From contig BCKL01000013.1 of assembly GCA_001600635.1 (NCBI GenBank), forward strand, positions 531,157 through 595,156: DNA of 64,000 nt. Reading direction: 5' to 3'. The notes under the pieces are model-generated. The model was not told the origin of the DNA. It ran no database searches and saw nothing but the letters and a program-made list of their open reading frames with translations. The translations under genes and the position numbers were made by a program. Position 1 is the first letter of the stretch. Each line of letters opens with the position of its first letter. The stretch is from Leucosporidium creatinivorum. Taxonomy: Eukaryota; Basidiomycota; Microbotryomycetes; Leucosporidiales; Leucosporidiaceae. This document shows, one piece after another, positions 13,101 through 24,100 of the stretch.

Positions 13101-13498
13101 TTGCAGTTGACCTTCATAGCACCAGGAGCGAGCTCATCGTCTTGACGGAATCTGTAGCACGATATGTCAGCTATCTCCTGCTCGCTTGCAGCTCTTACAC
13201 CGCGCTCGTGCTCAACAGCTCACCCCACCACCCAAACGTAAACCGACGCCGCTGTTCCCCTCGGCACCTGATCCACTACAGAGACGTTCCCCCTCGCGCT
13301 GTTCTCTGCCAATTCCTTGACTCCCTCCCTCAGCTCCTCTGGAATCCTGCGCGATTCGAGGCATATCGTGATGCGAGGATGCGTAGACTTGGGCAGAGAG
13401 CGAGATGAGGCGGTTCGCTGCCCTACGCTGGGCCGCACGGAGAGGGCTGCTTCGGTGGCTGTTGTTAGACCTGCTGTGAGGTCTTCGAGGGCCGACAT
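10138..13498 (-). CDS. GH20 beta-N-acetylhexosaminidase (hexosaminidase D-like)
   Basis: This is a glycoside hydrolase family 20 enzyme expected to remove terminal N-acetylhexosamine. The catalytic Asp-Glu pair of the family is visible in [20 protein letters not shown] near 12,110-12,140. Around it are the barrel strands MGTNVLQ...[12 protein letters not shown] (12,530-12,640), [26 protein letters not shown] and [14 protein letters not shown] (11,310-11,350). The start is ATG 13,498 ([19 protein letters not shown]). The C-terminal helical part continues through [17 protein letters not shown] and [20 protein letters not shown]. No obvious signal peptide is present, consistent with the intracellular hexosaminidase D-type branch (inference). 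About a dozen short introns are seen. The last exons are less certain: [18 protein letters not shown] is followed by a probable intron and the TGA at 10,138. Confidence 0.85.
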
Positions 13499-13763
13499 GA
13501 GAAGCGAGCGATGCAGCGGAAGCGAGAGGGGCGCGAGAGCGGAGGCAGGGTGATGTCAAGCGGGCTACTAGGTCGTGTGAGCTGTTGTGGAGGTGGTGAG
13601 TGGTGAATTAGGCGCCGCTACAAAGTAAAATGAGGCAAGCGCTGATCCAATACATCAGCTGAAACGACAGGGGCCTCGTTCCGCGGACCACCCTTTCTCG
13701 CCGAACCAGCGCCGAACGTCTCTTTTCCTCCTTTGCTTCACTGCTTGGTCGAGATCGGACAAG

Positions 13764-14690
13764 ATGGGACTGATGGTGAGAGAAGTACCATCTCCGTCGC
13801 TTCTTACTATTACTCACATCCTACACCCATAGAGCCACAACAACTGGCGGTTGGGCCTGCTCGTCTTCCTCTGCCTCATTCCCGTCCTCGGGCCCCCCCT
13901 CGCCATCTTCATGGTGATGGGACTATCCGCCGCCAGGATGTGGTACCTCATCGCTTTCATCGTGTATGTCTCTCTCTCCAGCTCACGCCAGCTCCTAGCC
14001 GAAGCGCTCGCTGACCTCAAGACGTTTGCAGCGATGTAGCCCTCGTCCTAACGGCTTTCGGATTCAGCGGGATCTGGCATGGCATCACAAACTTAAGTCT
14101 TGATCTCACCTTCTTTACACGTGCGGGCTTGCCGTATTTCATCGCCCTCTGTCGTGAGTTTCTCTTCGCCGAACCGTCGGGTTTGCTCTCCGATGGGACG
14201 CTGCTCACGCAACTCAGCATTGCCCAGTCGCCGCTTTCGTCGTCTTCAAGGTATTGCGCCTCCCTTCTCTCCCCCTCTCTTCCATCCTACACTCCCCTCT
14301 GCAGCGACTGAGCACTGACTCCCTCTTCGCCGAGCAGGAGAACAAGGGCCAGCGATTCGAGAAGAGCATCCTATCGACTGGCAAAGGCGTCAGCGCTCGA
14401 GCTTCTACCCGCCGTAAAGCTCGTCGTCAACGCCGAGCGCAAGCCGAGATGCTGGCTTCAGAGTCTGGATCGGAGGAGGAAAGTTCGGCGATGAGTGGGG
14501 ATGAGAAGCAGGCGAGCGGGCATGAGGCGAATGTGCAGGGCAGGAGACAAGGGGCAGCGGAGAGGATGGTGAGTACATTCCAGGTGACTGCAAGGAGAAG
14601 AGCTCGAGCTGACTGTTTGGCTGCGGGCAGAGGACCGAGGCGGCGGGGCAGGGGTACGCTGCTCCTGGACGGGGAGGAGATGGGAGATGA
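13764..14690 (+). CDS. Small multi-pass membrane protein with charged tail
   Basis: The start ATG 13,764 codes four residues before an intron; the frame resumes at 13,833. Exons then read through introns beginning GTATGT near 14,023-14,025, GTGAGT near 14,154, GTATTG near 14,251 and GTGAGT near 14,571. The first about 100 residues contain four hydrophobic segments: LGLLVFLCLIPVLGPPLAIF, MWYLIAFIVDVALVLTAFGF, a short one around LPYFIALC, and LAAFVVFK joined across an intron. The remainder (from ENKGQRFEKSIL) is hydrophilic, rich in Arg, Ala, Glu and Ser. I do not recognise the family. The gene is divergent from the GH20 gene with about 265 nt between starts, so the two may share a promoter region. 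The last exon is short and its stop (14,688-14,690) depends on one splice choice. Confidence 0.65.
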
Positions 14691-14811
14691 TGTAGCGAGG
14701 TGGAAATGGCGCACAGCACTGAAAATGATATTCCGGTATCGACTCGCTTGTTGAGACCTGATGCGGGAGCAGTCAATGCAGACTGGACAGGCGCGCGGAG
14801 CCAGCTCGGCG

Positions 14812-15811
14812 ATGGCCCGGTCGGCCGAAAAGCTTCAGGCAAGCGCCCATAGTGCGCTACAGAGCTGCAGGACACTTTCAGTCACTTCAGCGCATCAATA
14901 GCGCTCCACCGCTCAGTTTGTAGCTCAATCCCTCGCCCTTCGCCTTTCGCGCCCTCAGCCAACTTCGAGCTTTGCGCCCTTTCGCTCTCTCCAAACTCCG
15001 CCACCTCGCTTCAGCAGTACGCCGGCCCGCTCGCTCGCTGCAGGGATACAGTGCTGACCTATTTTGCTACATAGTGACACGAGTCCGCCGTTCCCGCACT
15101 CACTCCAACCCGTTCGTCTCTTGCGCTCGCTCTCCCACTTTGCGTTCAGCTGTCGCCGTCTCGAAAACAACCCGCTAACCTCTTCACGCTCTCACCTCCG
15201 CCTCGCCTACTGTTCTGCACCATCGCACTCTGCACCAACAGCAAAAAGAACCAAGCCCCGGGCCAAAAGACTCGACGATACAAGCGCGACATTGACCAGA
15301 TTTTGGAGGACATCCAAGACAATGGAGCCAAGAAGATGAGCGATACGCTGTTGCATAATGATGTAGAGGATTTGCCCGGTATGTTCTGTCTCTCGTTGCT
15401 GCTGTTTGCAGCATAGGGCCGGCGTAGGAGGGTGCAGCGCCGAGCAGGAGCAGGGGACGTGCGAAGCTGAGTTGGAGTCGGAGCTGACCTTGCTGCTATC
15501 CTACACCTTCCTCATCCACGCCACATCACTTTACACCATCTCACTACATCACAGGAATGGCTCAACACGCCTGTCTCCCCTGTTCCCGCTTCTTCGCCGA
15601 CGCCCTCGCCCTCGGCACGCATATCAAGAGCAAGCCCCACAAGCGGCGCCTGAAGAAGTTGGAGGAGGAGCCGTATACTATTGAGGAGAGCAGGAGGGCC
15701 GCTGGGATGGGGGTGGATAAGGGAGCGTTCACGGAGAGGAGGGAGGAGGAGAAGAAGGCCAAGGCGGCGGCGGAGGAGAGTAAGGCGGGGGCGATGACGG
15801 TTGATGCGTAG
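14812..15811 (+). CDS. BUD20: Bud20/ZNF593-type U1-like C2H2 zinc-finger protein
   Basis: This is a shuttling 60S ribosome-biogenesis factor of the Bud20/ZNF593 family. Seen directly: a basic lead [20 protein letters not shown], then HNDVEDLPG joined across an intron to [13 protein letters not shown]...[15 protein letters not shown]. This is the single C2H2 finger with the expected CxxC and HxxxxxH pattern, followed by [13 protein letters not shown], also typical of the family. Exon 2 is 15,242-15,378 and exon 3 is 15,555-15,811. No ATG exists between 14,815 and 15,320. The best start is ATG 14,812, giving MAR joined in frame to KKNQ by an intron 14,820-15,241. That intron is long for this genome and has a weak donor (GTCGGC), so exon 1 is provisional. 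Confidence 0.75.
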
Positions 15812-16035
15812 AGTGGGCGTAGAGGGCGAGGACATGTGGGAGGTGGGCTGGTGTCAGGACCGGCTCGGTCGGCGATGGGATGGGTTCGGCGTTGGCTCTC
15901 AGCCGTCCCTTCGGACGGCGAGCGGAGGCCGGGGTGACGTTGTACTAGTAGTATCTTCCTCTAGCATTTCCCGTGTACTACAGCTGTGCTTCCATACCCT
16001 CCCTCGACCCTCGACCCTGTCGTCGCTCGGCAAAC

Positions 16036-16578
16036 CTAGCCTCGGCCTCTCCCACTTCCACTTACGCCTCGCCACAGCTCTTCCTCCTCGTCGCTCAGCT
16101 CACTACCAAAGTACTGTTCCTGCAACTCCTCCTCCTCTGCGCTCCCCACCGTGTCACACCCGTCAGCTTCCTCCCAGATTCCGCGGTCTGCTCGGCGCTC
16201 ACCTTTCTCCCCCCACTCCCCTCCGCCCTGATTCTCCCTCCGCTGCTCCCTCTGCATCACATGCGCCTGTTTCATTGCAAACCCCAGGATGACCAGAACG
16301 ACCGAGATGGAGATGATGAACGAAAGCCCGCCGAAAAAGATCTCGGTGAAGGAGGAGTAGGACGTGTGGGAGGCGGCAACGAGGCCGGAGGGGGCAGGGG
16401 AGGAGGAAGCGTGGGTGGTGGAAGAGGGTGTGATAGAGGACGGGAGAGCGGCGGACGAGGAGAGAAGCGAGAAGATGGAGCTGGAACTGTTGAAGAGGGA
16501 GGAGCTCGGCGATGAGAGTGAGCTGGAGTTTACGGCCGAGGAGGTGCTGTTGGGGTTGTTGGTGCCGAACAGGTCCAT
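16036..16578 (-). CDS. Single-pass membrane protein, Ser/Asn-rich ectodomain
   Basis: A single-exon ORF of 180 codons from ATG 16,578. The first about 85 residues are Ser/Thr/Asn-rich with several possible N-glycosylation sites (for example NSTS, NSSS). One hydrophobic helix follows (FGGLSFIISISVVLVILGFA), then a Gln/Glu/Arg-rich tail ending in an acidic stretch (SELSDEEEELW). The composition fits a type I/III plasma- or vacuolar-membrane protein with an O-glycosylated outside, but no family is recognised. The open frame extends further upstream, without an ATG. It converges on the Bud20-like gene, with about 220 nt between stops. Confidence 0.6.
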   Translation of the reverse strand: MDLFGTNNPNSTSSAVNSSSLSSPSSSLFNSSSSIFSLLSSSAALPSSITPSSTTHASSSPAPSGLVAASHTSYSSFTEIFFGGLSFIISISVVLVILGFAMKQAHVMQREQRRENQGGGEWGEKGERRADRGIWEEADGCDTVGSAEEEELQEQYFGSELSDEEEELWRGVSGSGRGRG

Positions 16579-16950
16579 TTCTGATGCACTAGAGAAGCTA
16601 TCCCCCTCGCGCAAGCCGAAGAAACAGAGCAGAAGTCGACCGAAAAGCAGGAGAACAAAACTCAAAGGGTTCGGCGACGACGAGGGCCTCAGCTCCGAGG
16701 AGATAATCAGGGGTCGAGTCGAGAACGTGATGCGGTACAGCAAGAACGATTCGCAAAAGAGTGCAGCTTGCTGTTAAGACTTCCTTCTTCAGAAATCTTG
16801 CTCACCTCGACAGCGGACGGCGCGGAAACTCTGGCTCGGCGATGGCTTCAACGAGCTGGATCACTCGCTTGGCTCGCGAAAGCTACGCGAGAGGTCTCTA
16901 ACCGCGCTCAGTACATTCTTTACACCCATCAAGACATCGACACCTCACAA
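16579..16950. other. 3' flank of the membrane-protein paralog, part duplicated near 27.5 kb
   Basis: No gene is supported. Bases from about 16,800 to 16,950 match, in reverse complement, a stretch near 27,500-27,640 (shared words include GTCTTGATGGGTGT and GAGACCTCTCGCGTAG). This segment is therefore the 3' UTR/flank of the gene ending at 16,951 and has a second copy in the window. Confidence 0.6.
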
Positions 16951-18564
16951 CTACTCGCTACCAGACCCTGAAGACGACGATGAGGTGCCTCGGCGATGTT
17001 TCTTGGAGCGATTCCGCTTCTTCAGTGGACGTTCTGCGCCGGCAGTGGTAAAGAGGAGGAGTGGAGAGGTCAGCTAGGAGCTTGAAGAGCATGCAAACAC
17101 CCGCCCAAACTCACTCTCGGGGTCCAGCTTTTTCGACAGCGAGCTGAAGTCGTCCTTCTTCTTGCCTCGCTTTTTGCAGCACATGGCTCTGTAGAGGAGA
17201 CGTGTCAGCCAAGAAGCAAATACAGCCTGGGGAGTGCGTACCCGACGAGCAAGCTGGCAAGAGCTACGAGACCGAGACCGGTGAGCTAGGCGAGATAAAA
17301 GGGAGCGATCAGCTCGACGCCGAGGAGGAGAAGATTGGAAGTGAAGCTCACCGAGACACCGGCCACCGTCTTCCAGTTGTAGTCAATCGGTGTTGCTGAG
17401 GCGGTCGGCTTTGAGGACGGCCCGCTCGACGTAGGCGAAGCCGACTCGGTCACGGTGGTCGCTACATTGTCAGGGAATGTGTAGCCTGCGCAGCATCCTC
17501 CCCATTCTGGAGCGGCCCACGTCACAGCCGACTGATTAGTGGTGTATCGCAGACCCGTGAAGTACATCAGCTTGGGGTTGTCTGCGCCGAACGGCGAGAG
17601 CGAGTCAGCGCGGCAATCCGCTGGCGACGAGGAAGCATGGGATACGAGAAGGGCCTTGCAACGACTTACAGGGAGAGTTGGTCATAGTAATGGTATGCTT
17701 CCCAAATCCAAGGCCTTGAATGGTGCAGGAGCCTTGATAGGCGGCGAAGTAGGGAGTCGAGCCGAACGCCGACCACCAGCCGACGGCGTTCCAAATGTCG
17801 CTGTTCGTTCTATGAAGAAGGAGGATTAGCTGTCGAGCTCTACTGTCTAGTTATATGGTCGGTACTGGACGAGCACCCACTCACGAGCAACCGAAGACTC
17901 CAGCTTTCGGTCCCGTTCCGCCGTACATCTGCACCGAGTCGCCTGCGGTAGATGAGGGTCAGCGAGGCCCTCGCAGCCGATGGAGAGTATTAGAAATGTA
18001 CCTGTGAAGGTGAACGAGACGTAGCAGCCTGCAAGAATAGCGAGAAGGGTCAGCCGAAACTCGGCGATGAGACTCTGAGACTCGGAGCGGCGACTGACCG
18101 GCTCCATCGACCATACTGCCTGTCAAGCTCCCCTTCAACACCTGCGAGCGCTGCCAGGTTCCGTTGTTGGGACAACCATACCTGTATTAACAGCGTCGTC
18201 AGTCCCGCCGCTCCTCGGCACCGAGAACAACTCACTCGAGCGAGCTGTCGCTGTGCACGATCACCGTCGCTTCTGCATTTGAGCTGCTCTTCATTGGCTT
18301 TCCCACTCGGTCCTCATCCTCCACTGTCGAGTTGGTGGTTGCGGAGGAATTGGCGACCACATTGGTGGCGCCGGGAGCAGCTTCGGGAGCATGAGGGGTC
18401 GGCGAAGACGTTTTCTCGACAGAGATGGAAGTGGGATAGCTGTCTGGTGCAGGGGTCGGCGTTCCGTCTGTCGAGTTGTTGATGTTGGCCAGACCGAGGC
18501 CCAGCGCTGCCAGTGCTCCGATTGCTCCAGTCGCCGCTGCACTTGCCTCTTCGGAGTTGCTCAT
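16951..18564 (-). CDS. Single-pass cell-surface protein with beta-sandwich-like ectodomain (paralog A)
   Basis: Exons were traced by splice sites and by matching to the paralog at 27,950-29,511: 18,564-18,236, 18,181-18,099, a 27-nt exon 18,028-18,002, then further exons to the TAG at 16,951. Order: Ala/Gly-rich start, Pro/Thr/Ser-rich linker, then a conserved core of about 150 residues. Core landmarks are VIVHSDSSLEYGC, NNGTW, GCYVSFTFTG, MYGGTGPKAGVFGCS, WNAVGWWSAFG, GKHTITMTNSP and LMYFTGLRYT. After a Ser/Thr/Pro stem comes a membrane helix (GLGLVALASLLVGAMCC) and a Lys-rich tail ending SSSSSGSGSE. The pattern recalls the galactose-binding-like domains with a C-terminal helix common in basidiomycetes, but ligand and role are unknown. 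Confidence 0.75.
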
Positions 18565-18947
18565 AGCGCAGGCTTGGAGCTCTAGTCGACGCCGTAGAGG
18601 ATAAGTGGTGCTCTGACGACAAGTCGGGAGCAGGCGAAGGCGCAGAGAAGGCGCGGGACTCCGCCGTCCAGAAGTCTGAGGAGAGACGCCTCCGCGGCGG
18701 GGAGTCACGAGGCAGAGAAGATGTAGCGAAGCAGGCGTCCCACGGCGGAGAGACTCAAGAATATGAGAGCAGGACCGTAATGCCGAACCGAGAAGCGCGA
18801 GCAAGGCGACGTCTTGGCGAAGGATCGAGCGAGATTATCGTGTTTCCATCTCAAGAAGCTGCACTGCAGGCAAGAAGAGGATCAGCCAGGCTCAAGAGAC
18901 AATGAAGCCCAAGAGCTCACATCAAGCACAGCAGAGCATGTCGTACC
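18565..18947. other. Intergenic, upstream of paralog A
   Basis: About 380 nt between the start of the surface-protein gene and the stop of the PARG-like gene (both minus). It presumably holds the promoter of the former. No ORF or repeat is convincing. Confidence 0.45.
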
Positions 18948-20312
18948 CTAAGCACTCGTCGGCGCTCCCTCCTTGCTCGGCTTCTCCTCCCTCACCTTCT
19001 CCTGCAACTCTGGCGGGGTATCATCGATGACCAGCACCTCATCCTCCCCCTTCCAAATGGTGAAGGGCATCTTCTCCTCCTCCTCGGCCGACTCGCTCAA
19101 CTCCTTCGTCGTCTCGGCGCCCTCTGCCGGCGCATCGAGCACCGACTGCCAGACCTCGGTCCACGGTCGAAGGTTGTCGCTGCCGTTGCGCTCGAGGATG
19201 GAAAAGACGACCTCTTCGAAGGTGTTGGTGAACTCGGGATCCTCGGTGAGCGCGCGACGGAAGAGCTTGGCAACGGCGGGAGGAGGGTTGTGGAAGGCCT
19301 GCGGGAGCGTAAAGAGGGTCAGCAAGGCGGCTCTGGTTTCAAGTGATTAGATGTGAGCCTACACCACATCCGAAGGCTCCGAGTACGAGCGCGCGCTGGT
19401 GATGCAGCTTGGCGATGCGAAGGATCGCCTTGATCTTGGCGAGCATCAACTCGGCTTCCTCCTCGTGCAGATAGTCGGTGCCCTCGCAATTGACGCCTGG
19501 TCCGTCGATGGCAGCGACGCTAACTACTCCGACCTCAAAGTGCTCCTCGACCGGCAGCACCTCGCAGTACTCGTCGTCGCCCTTGCGGAAGATGCGAACG
19601 CCTTCGCTCCAGAGACCGCCTTGCTCGTGCATGGGGAAGAAGGGTGGCTTAGCGATGTGGGCGTAGAGGGTAGAGCGACGGCAGAGAGCTTCTTCTTGGG
19701 CAGAGGCGCCGTTAATGTAGCCTGTGGGATGCAAAGTCAGCCATCGCCGAGCGCCGAAGGAGAACGGGAAGCGGGCTCACCTCCTCCGGGCTTGTAGGCG
19801 TTGGCCCTGAGGATAGATAGCGAGTCAGTGAGAGTCCTGCGCGAGTTGAAGAGCTCGACGGTTACTCACATGTTGAGCACAGCGACCTTGTCTCCTCCCC
19901 ACTTCTTCACCAGCGGCTCAGCAGCATCGAACGAGTCCTGGTTCTCGAAGCTAAACTTGGTACACCTTCCTGCTTCGATCCTGTTAATCTCGGTTGGCGG
20001 AGGGAGTCCCTTGTAGTCCACCGAGCGCATGACCGCCGCCTTGAACTCGGGAAGGTCGCGCAAGAAGTTGGGGATATGGAGGTCCTCGTTCTCCCTAGCG
20101 ATGTTCTGGTAGTTCTCCCTCCTCGCTTGCCATCCTCCTCCGCTGTAACCTCCTCCCCCACCTCGTCCTCGTCCTCGACTCCCTCGCCCTCGGCCAGCGC
20201 TCGAGCTGCTCGCTCCGCTCCCTCGGCTGTTGCTGCCGCTGCTGTTGCGGTTGGGGTGCATCAGCTTCTCGGATAGGCTGGGCTTGGAAGCGTCGTCCTT
20301 GGCTTTCGGCAT
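18948..20312 (-). CDS. Microbial-type poly(ADP-ribose) glycohydrolase / TIGR02452-family macrodomain protein
   Basis: The PARG signature GGG-x(6-8)-QEE is visible after splicing: KPGGG joins to YINGASAQEEALCRRS. It is followed by the family's YPLF-like region (STLYAHIAKPPFFPM) and ALVLGAFGCGVW-type strand (ALVLGAFGCG), then FHNPPPAVAKLFRRAL. These are the conserved blocks of the bacterial/fungal PARG-like macrodomain that hydrolyses ADP-ribose bonds. The start is ATG 20,312. The N-terminal about 70 residues are Gly/Arg/Ser-rich (RGRGSRGRGRGGGGGYSGGG, RGG-like and possibly RNA-binding) and precede the catalytic part. The C-terminus after about residue 330 is acidic (SESAEEEEK). Substrate class is family knowledge; activity is inferred. 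Confidence 0.85.
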
Positions 20313-20540
20313 CAGAGCGGGCTGCTCTTGGAGAGCAACGCGAGCGGACGCGCTCAGGTGCTGCTGGTGGTGAGGAAGGGAGAGGGAGGAGAGTGTAGGG
20401 CGGTAGTCGAGGCGCGGGCTTCAGCCGTAAGGAAAGGCTGTAGTCGGGTGCAGAAGTCAAGTGAAGCGTAGGAGATCAAGCTGTGAATTCGCTCTCGCTG
20501 CTTGCCTTCCTTCAGGTCGCTGCTGTTCACTTCTCTCGCC

Positions 20541-20956
20541 AGTAAGCTCGCTGTAGGTATCGAATGAAGTCTACAGCTGATCCTCTCCGCTTCTATTGCA
20601 GTGTGTGTCCCGACGTACTGCTCAAATCCCTAGTGAGCTCCGCTGCTCGCTCCTCTCTCTTTCTCTCGCTCATCCCATCGCCTACAGCTGTGCTCGAACG
20701 ACCTGGTGAGCTGCAGCGACTTGCTATCTCTTCCCTGCTGCTCACACACTGCTTCACATCGCGCAGGTGGGGCTGTGGACTGCACATCCCGAATGTGATG
20801 GATCGCCTCGCTCTTCTCGAACAGTGCGACTGCGAGGAGCATACGCCGCTGCCTCCTGGTGTAGAGCCTGAACGTCTGTTGTACTCAAAATTAACGCCGA
20901 CGAAGCAGAAGCCGAGATGGCCGAAGCGGAGGGCGGTCGGCGGTGGAGCAGCATGA
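20541..20956 (+). CDS. Small Cys-rich protein with C-x4-C...TTWWGCGLHIP motif; start codon split by intron
   Basis: Reading backward from the unmistakable end exon (GCGLHIPNVMDRLALLEQCD) gives exons 20,767-20,956, 20,688-20,705 and 20,602-20,632. In frame they read YCSNPYCARTTWWGCGLHIP. This is the usual shape of a small fungal protein family with two Cys pairs and a Trp-Gly-Cys-Gly-x-His block, probably metal-binding. No ATG lies in that frame in the first of these exons. However, a strong donor (A|GTAAGC at 20,541/20,542) and acceptor (TTGCAG|TG at 20,601/20,602) join A to TG, making an ATG exactly where the protein should begin (MCVPTYCSN). About 79 residues. Function unknown. It is divergent from the PARG-like gene. 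Core exons are confident; the split start is strongly suggested but unproven. Confidence 0.7.
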
Positions 20957-21157
20957 GCCGAGAGGCTGTAGGTCGGAGTAGAGGCTCGAGTGGCCTTTAG
21001 AACACGCCTAGTATCATACAGTGCGCTTTTTGATTTCGCTCCGTCGTCAAGAGCTTGCAACACTGACTCAATCTCCTCTCACAGTCTTCGCCGAACCCAT
21101 CCTCAAACGCCGAAGCTCGCTATACAACGCCTTCCTTGCAGTCCATCCTCGCCACAA

Positions 21158-24100
21158 TCAAGCCCCGAACACCTTCTCCAACACCCTCCCCCTACTCTCC
21201 TGGAAGTAAGCTCCCACACCCGGCGCCGTCGTCGCCATGGCCTCCCTGCCAGCATACTCGAGCTTCGCTCCCTCGGCGTGGTCGTCCAGGAGGAGTTGAA
21301 GACGGGGTTGGATGAAGGTGTAGGCGCCGGAGTTGTAGGGCTCTTCTTGCGCCCAGAGGAAGGTGCGGGGCTTGGAGCCGGCAGAGGATGGGAGGGAGGA
21401 CAGGAAGGAGCTGAGGAGGTGGTGAGGGAAGGGGGAGATTTCCTGTGTAGTGGAGGCGGGTTGCGGTAGAGCGTACAGAGTGAAAGTCAGCGTCTACACT
21501 CTTCAACTGGGAGAAGGGCAGCGAGATGCTCACCTCGATCCGAACGAAGCCGACCTTCTCCTCCACTCCCCTCTCCTTCCTCTCCTTCACCAGATCGTAA
21601 TACATCTTGCCCGACAAAAACACCACCCTCTCGACCTTCTCCCACCCCATCTCATCCACCAAGATCGGCTGGAAAGCCGTTCCGGGCGTGAGAGCCGAGA
21701 GAGGGGAAGCGGCGGCCTGTCGACCGAGTCAGTCGACGCTCATCAGCCCGGCGCTCGACGATGAGGATATAGGAAGAAGAACGTACAGCAAGCCTTAAGA
21801 TCCGCTTCGGCGAGAACACGACCAAAGGCTTCCTATACTCCCTCTTCAGCTGCCGTCTGAGCAAGTGGAAGTACTGCGCCGAGGTCGTAGGGTTGACGAG
21901 GTGCAGGTTGGGGACGAACGAGGCCGGAGGAGAGGTAGGGAGAGGGTCGTTGGTGAGTTGGAGGAATCGCTCGATGCGGGCGCTATGAAGGAGCAGTCGG
22001 TGAGCGAGAGCAGGGAGGGCAGAGGAGGGAAAGAAGACAGACGAAGAGTGCTCGGGACCGGCCGAGTCTGAGAGGGGGAGCAGTTAGCACAGGTCGTAGA
22101 AGTACAGAAGACGCGACGAAGAGGTACTCACCATACCCATGAGGCAAGAGCAGCGTCAACGCGCCCTGCAGCGCCCACTTGGTCTCGCTCGAGCCGAGGA
22201 AAGTGTCAATGGTGACTTGCGCCGTATTATGGAAGTCGCCGAACTGTTCCTCACCACTCCATCAGCTTCTCCTCCTCTTCTAATGAGGGTCAGGACTCAC
22301 CTGCGCCTCCCAAATCGTCAACAAGTCAGGCGAGACCCAACTCATGCCTTGCTCGAAGCCGACGACGGCGTACTCCGAGAGAGGGGAGTTGACGACCTCG
22401 ATAGTGCCGGACTTGGTCGATGAAGAGGAAGAAAGAGGAGGCGCGGTAGTAAGCGACTGCAGAGGCACGGTCACCCGGTCGCTACTCTGGTCCGAGATGA
22501 TGGCGTGTCGTTGGGAGAAGGTGCCCTGTTCGTTCATGCTCGTGCATCAGCTGTCTATGCTCTGCGCTCGAGGCGAGGAGGTAATAGCAACTCACACGTC
22601 CGCTATCCTGCCCACAAAGCCTGACGTGCTGACCCTCGAGCATGAGCGAGCCGAAAGCCAAAGCCTCGGCGGTGGCGAAATCGAGCCCTTCCCCTTTCTC
22701 TAGGGATTGGAGGCGTTTGGCGACGTGTTGGCGCATGAGACGGGGGTGGGGGGTCTGTTCAAGCTCGCCGCGAGGTCAGCGCTAGCCCGAAGAGAAGAAA
22801 GAGAGAGGGAGAGAGACGACTCACCACCCCCTCCTCGACCTCTACACTCCTCCTCCCCACCTCCCTCAACGTATCCGCCTCAACACCAGTCTCCACCTTA
22901 GTCATCCACTCCCCCTCCTCTGCCCATTTTATCCGATCCCAGCCCCTCGGCCTCTCGAGCTCGGGAACGACGAAATTCTGAGGCTCGGCGGCAGCGAGGG
23001 ATTCGTCCAGCTTTGCAAAGAGTTCGGAGCGGAAGGAGGAGGCGGAGGCGGCGGTGAGGATGGAGGAAGAGAGGAGGGAGGATTCGTAGGATTGGGGGAC
23101 GGAGCTGTGGTCGATGTCGAGGAGGGCGGGTCAGCGCTCGGAGCTCGGGGCAGGCAAGGGAAGGAGAGGGGAAGCGAGGAGGAGGGACACCACGTACGGA
23201 AGCTTGGCGATCGTCTGGTACATCACTGGAGAAGTGTAGCTCGGCTCGTCCAGCTCGTTATGGCCGCGACGGCGGTAGACGACAAGGTCGACGACAATGT
23301 CGCGGCGGAACTTCCTGCTCGGCGCGAATCCCTCTGGTCAGCTCTGCTCTGGTCTCCTACGCTCAACTACCAGAACGCCGAGACCGAGTCGAAGGAAAGA
23401 AAAGAAAAGATGGCACACCTCTGGTACCCCACAGCCAACCTCATAGCTCTCACGACATCCTCCACTCGATCACCATTGACATGCAAAATCGGCGCCGAGA
23501 TACTCTTGGCCAAATCTGTAGCATAAAAGGAAGTCCTCCCCGCTGCACCTGGAGTCGTATAGCCAAGCTGGTTGCTGTTCGTCGTCGTTGGAGGAGGAGG
23601 AGGTCAGCGCTCGTCTCGCTCGCTAGCGCCGAGAACCGAAAGGATAGAGGGGAGCAGAGAGCGAAGACCGTACTTGACCACGATCCTGACGCTCCCGCCC
23701 ACATTAAAATGCGGCAAACTTTCCAGATTCAACGTCTCGGCCGTCACGCCCTGGCCACCAAACGCCGCATCTCCATGGATCTGGAGACTCAAGACCTCGT
23801 CGCCGAGCTCGTACGCCTCCCCCTCCTTCTGCTGCTTCCCTCGCTCACCAAGGGCACTGCGGAAGGGGACCTGTAGACCTCGAGCGAAGCCCATAGCCAC
23901 CGGATTGACAGCCTCGAGGTGCGAGGGGTTGGGGAGGAGGTGGATCTTGATCTCGCTCGAGGAGGGAAGAGTGAGGGTCGAGGTGGTGAAGAGGTGGGAG
24001 AGGACGTCGTCTGTGAATTGAGAGGAGGGGAGGGAAGGGGGGAGAGTGGGGAGGGCGCGCATCTGTGTGAGGAGGAGGGGGGAGGTGAGTAAGCGCCGAG

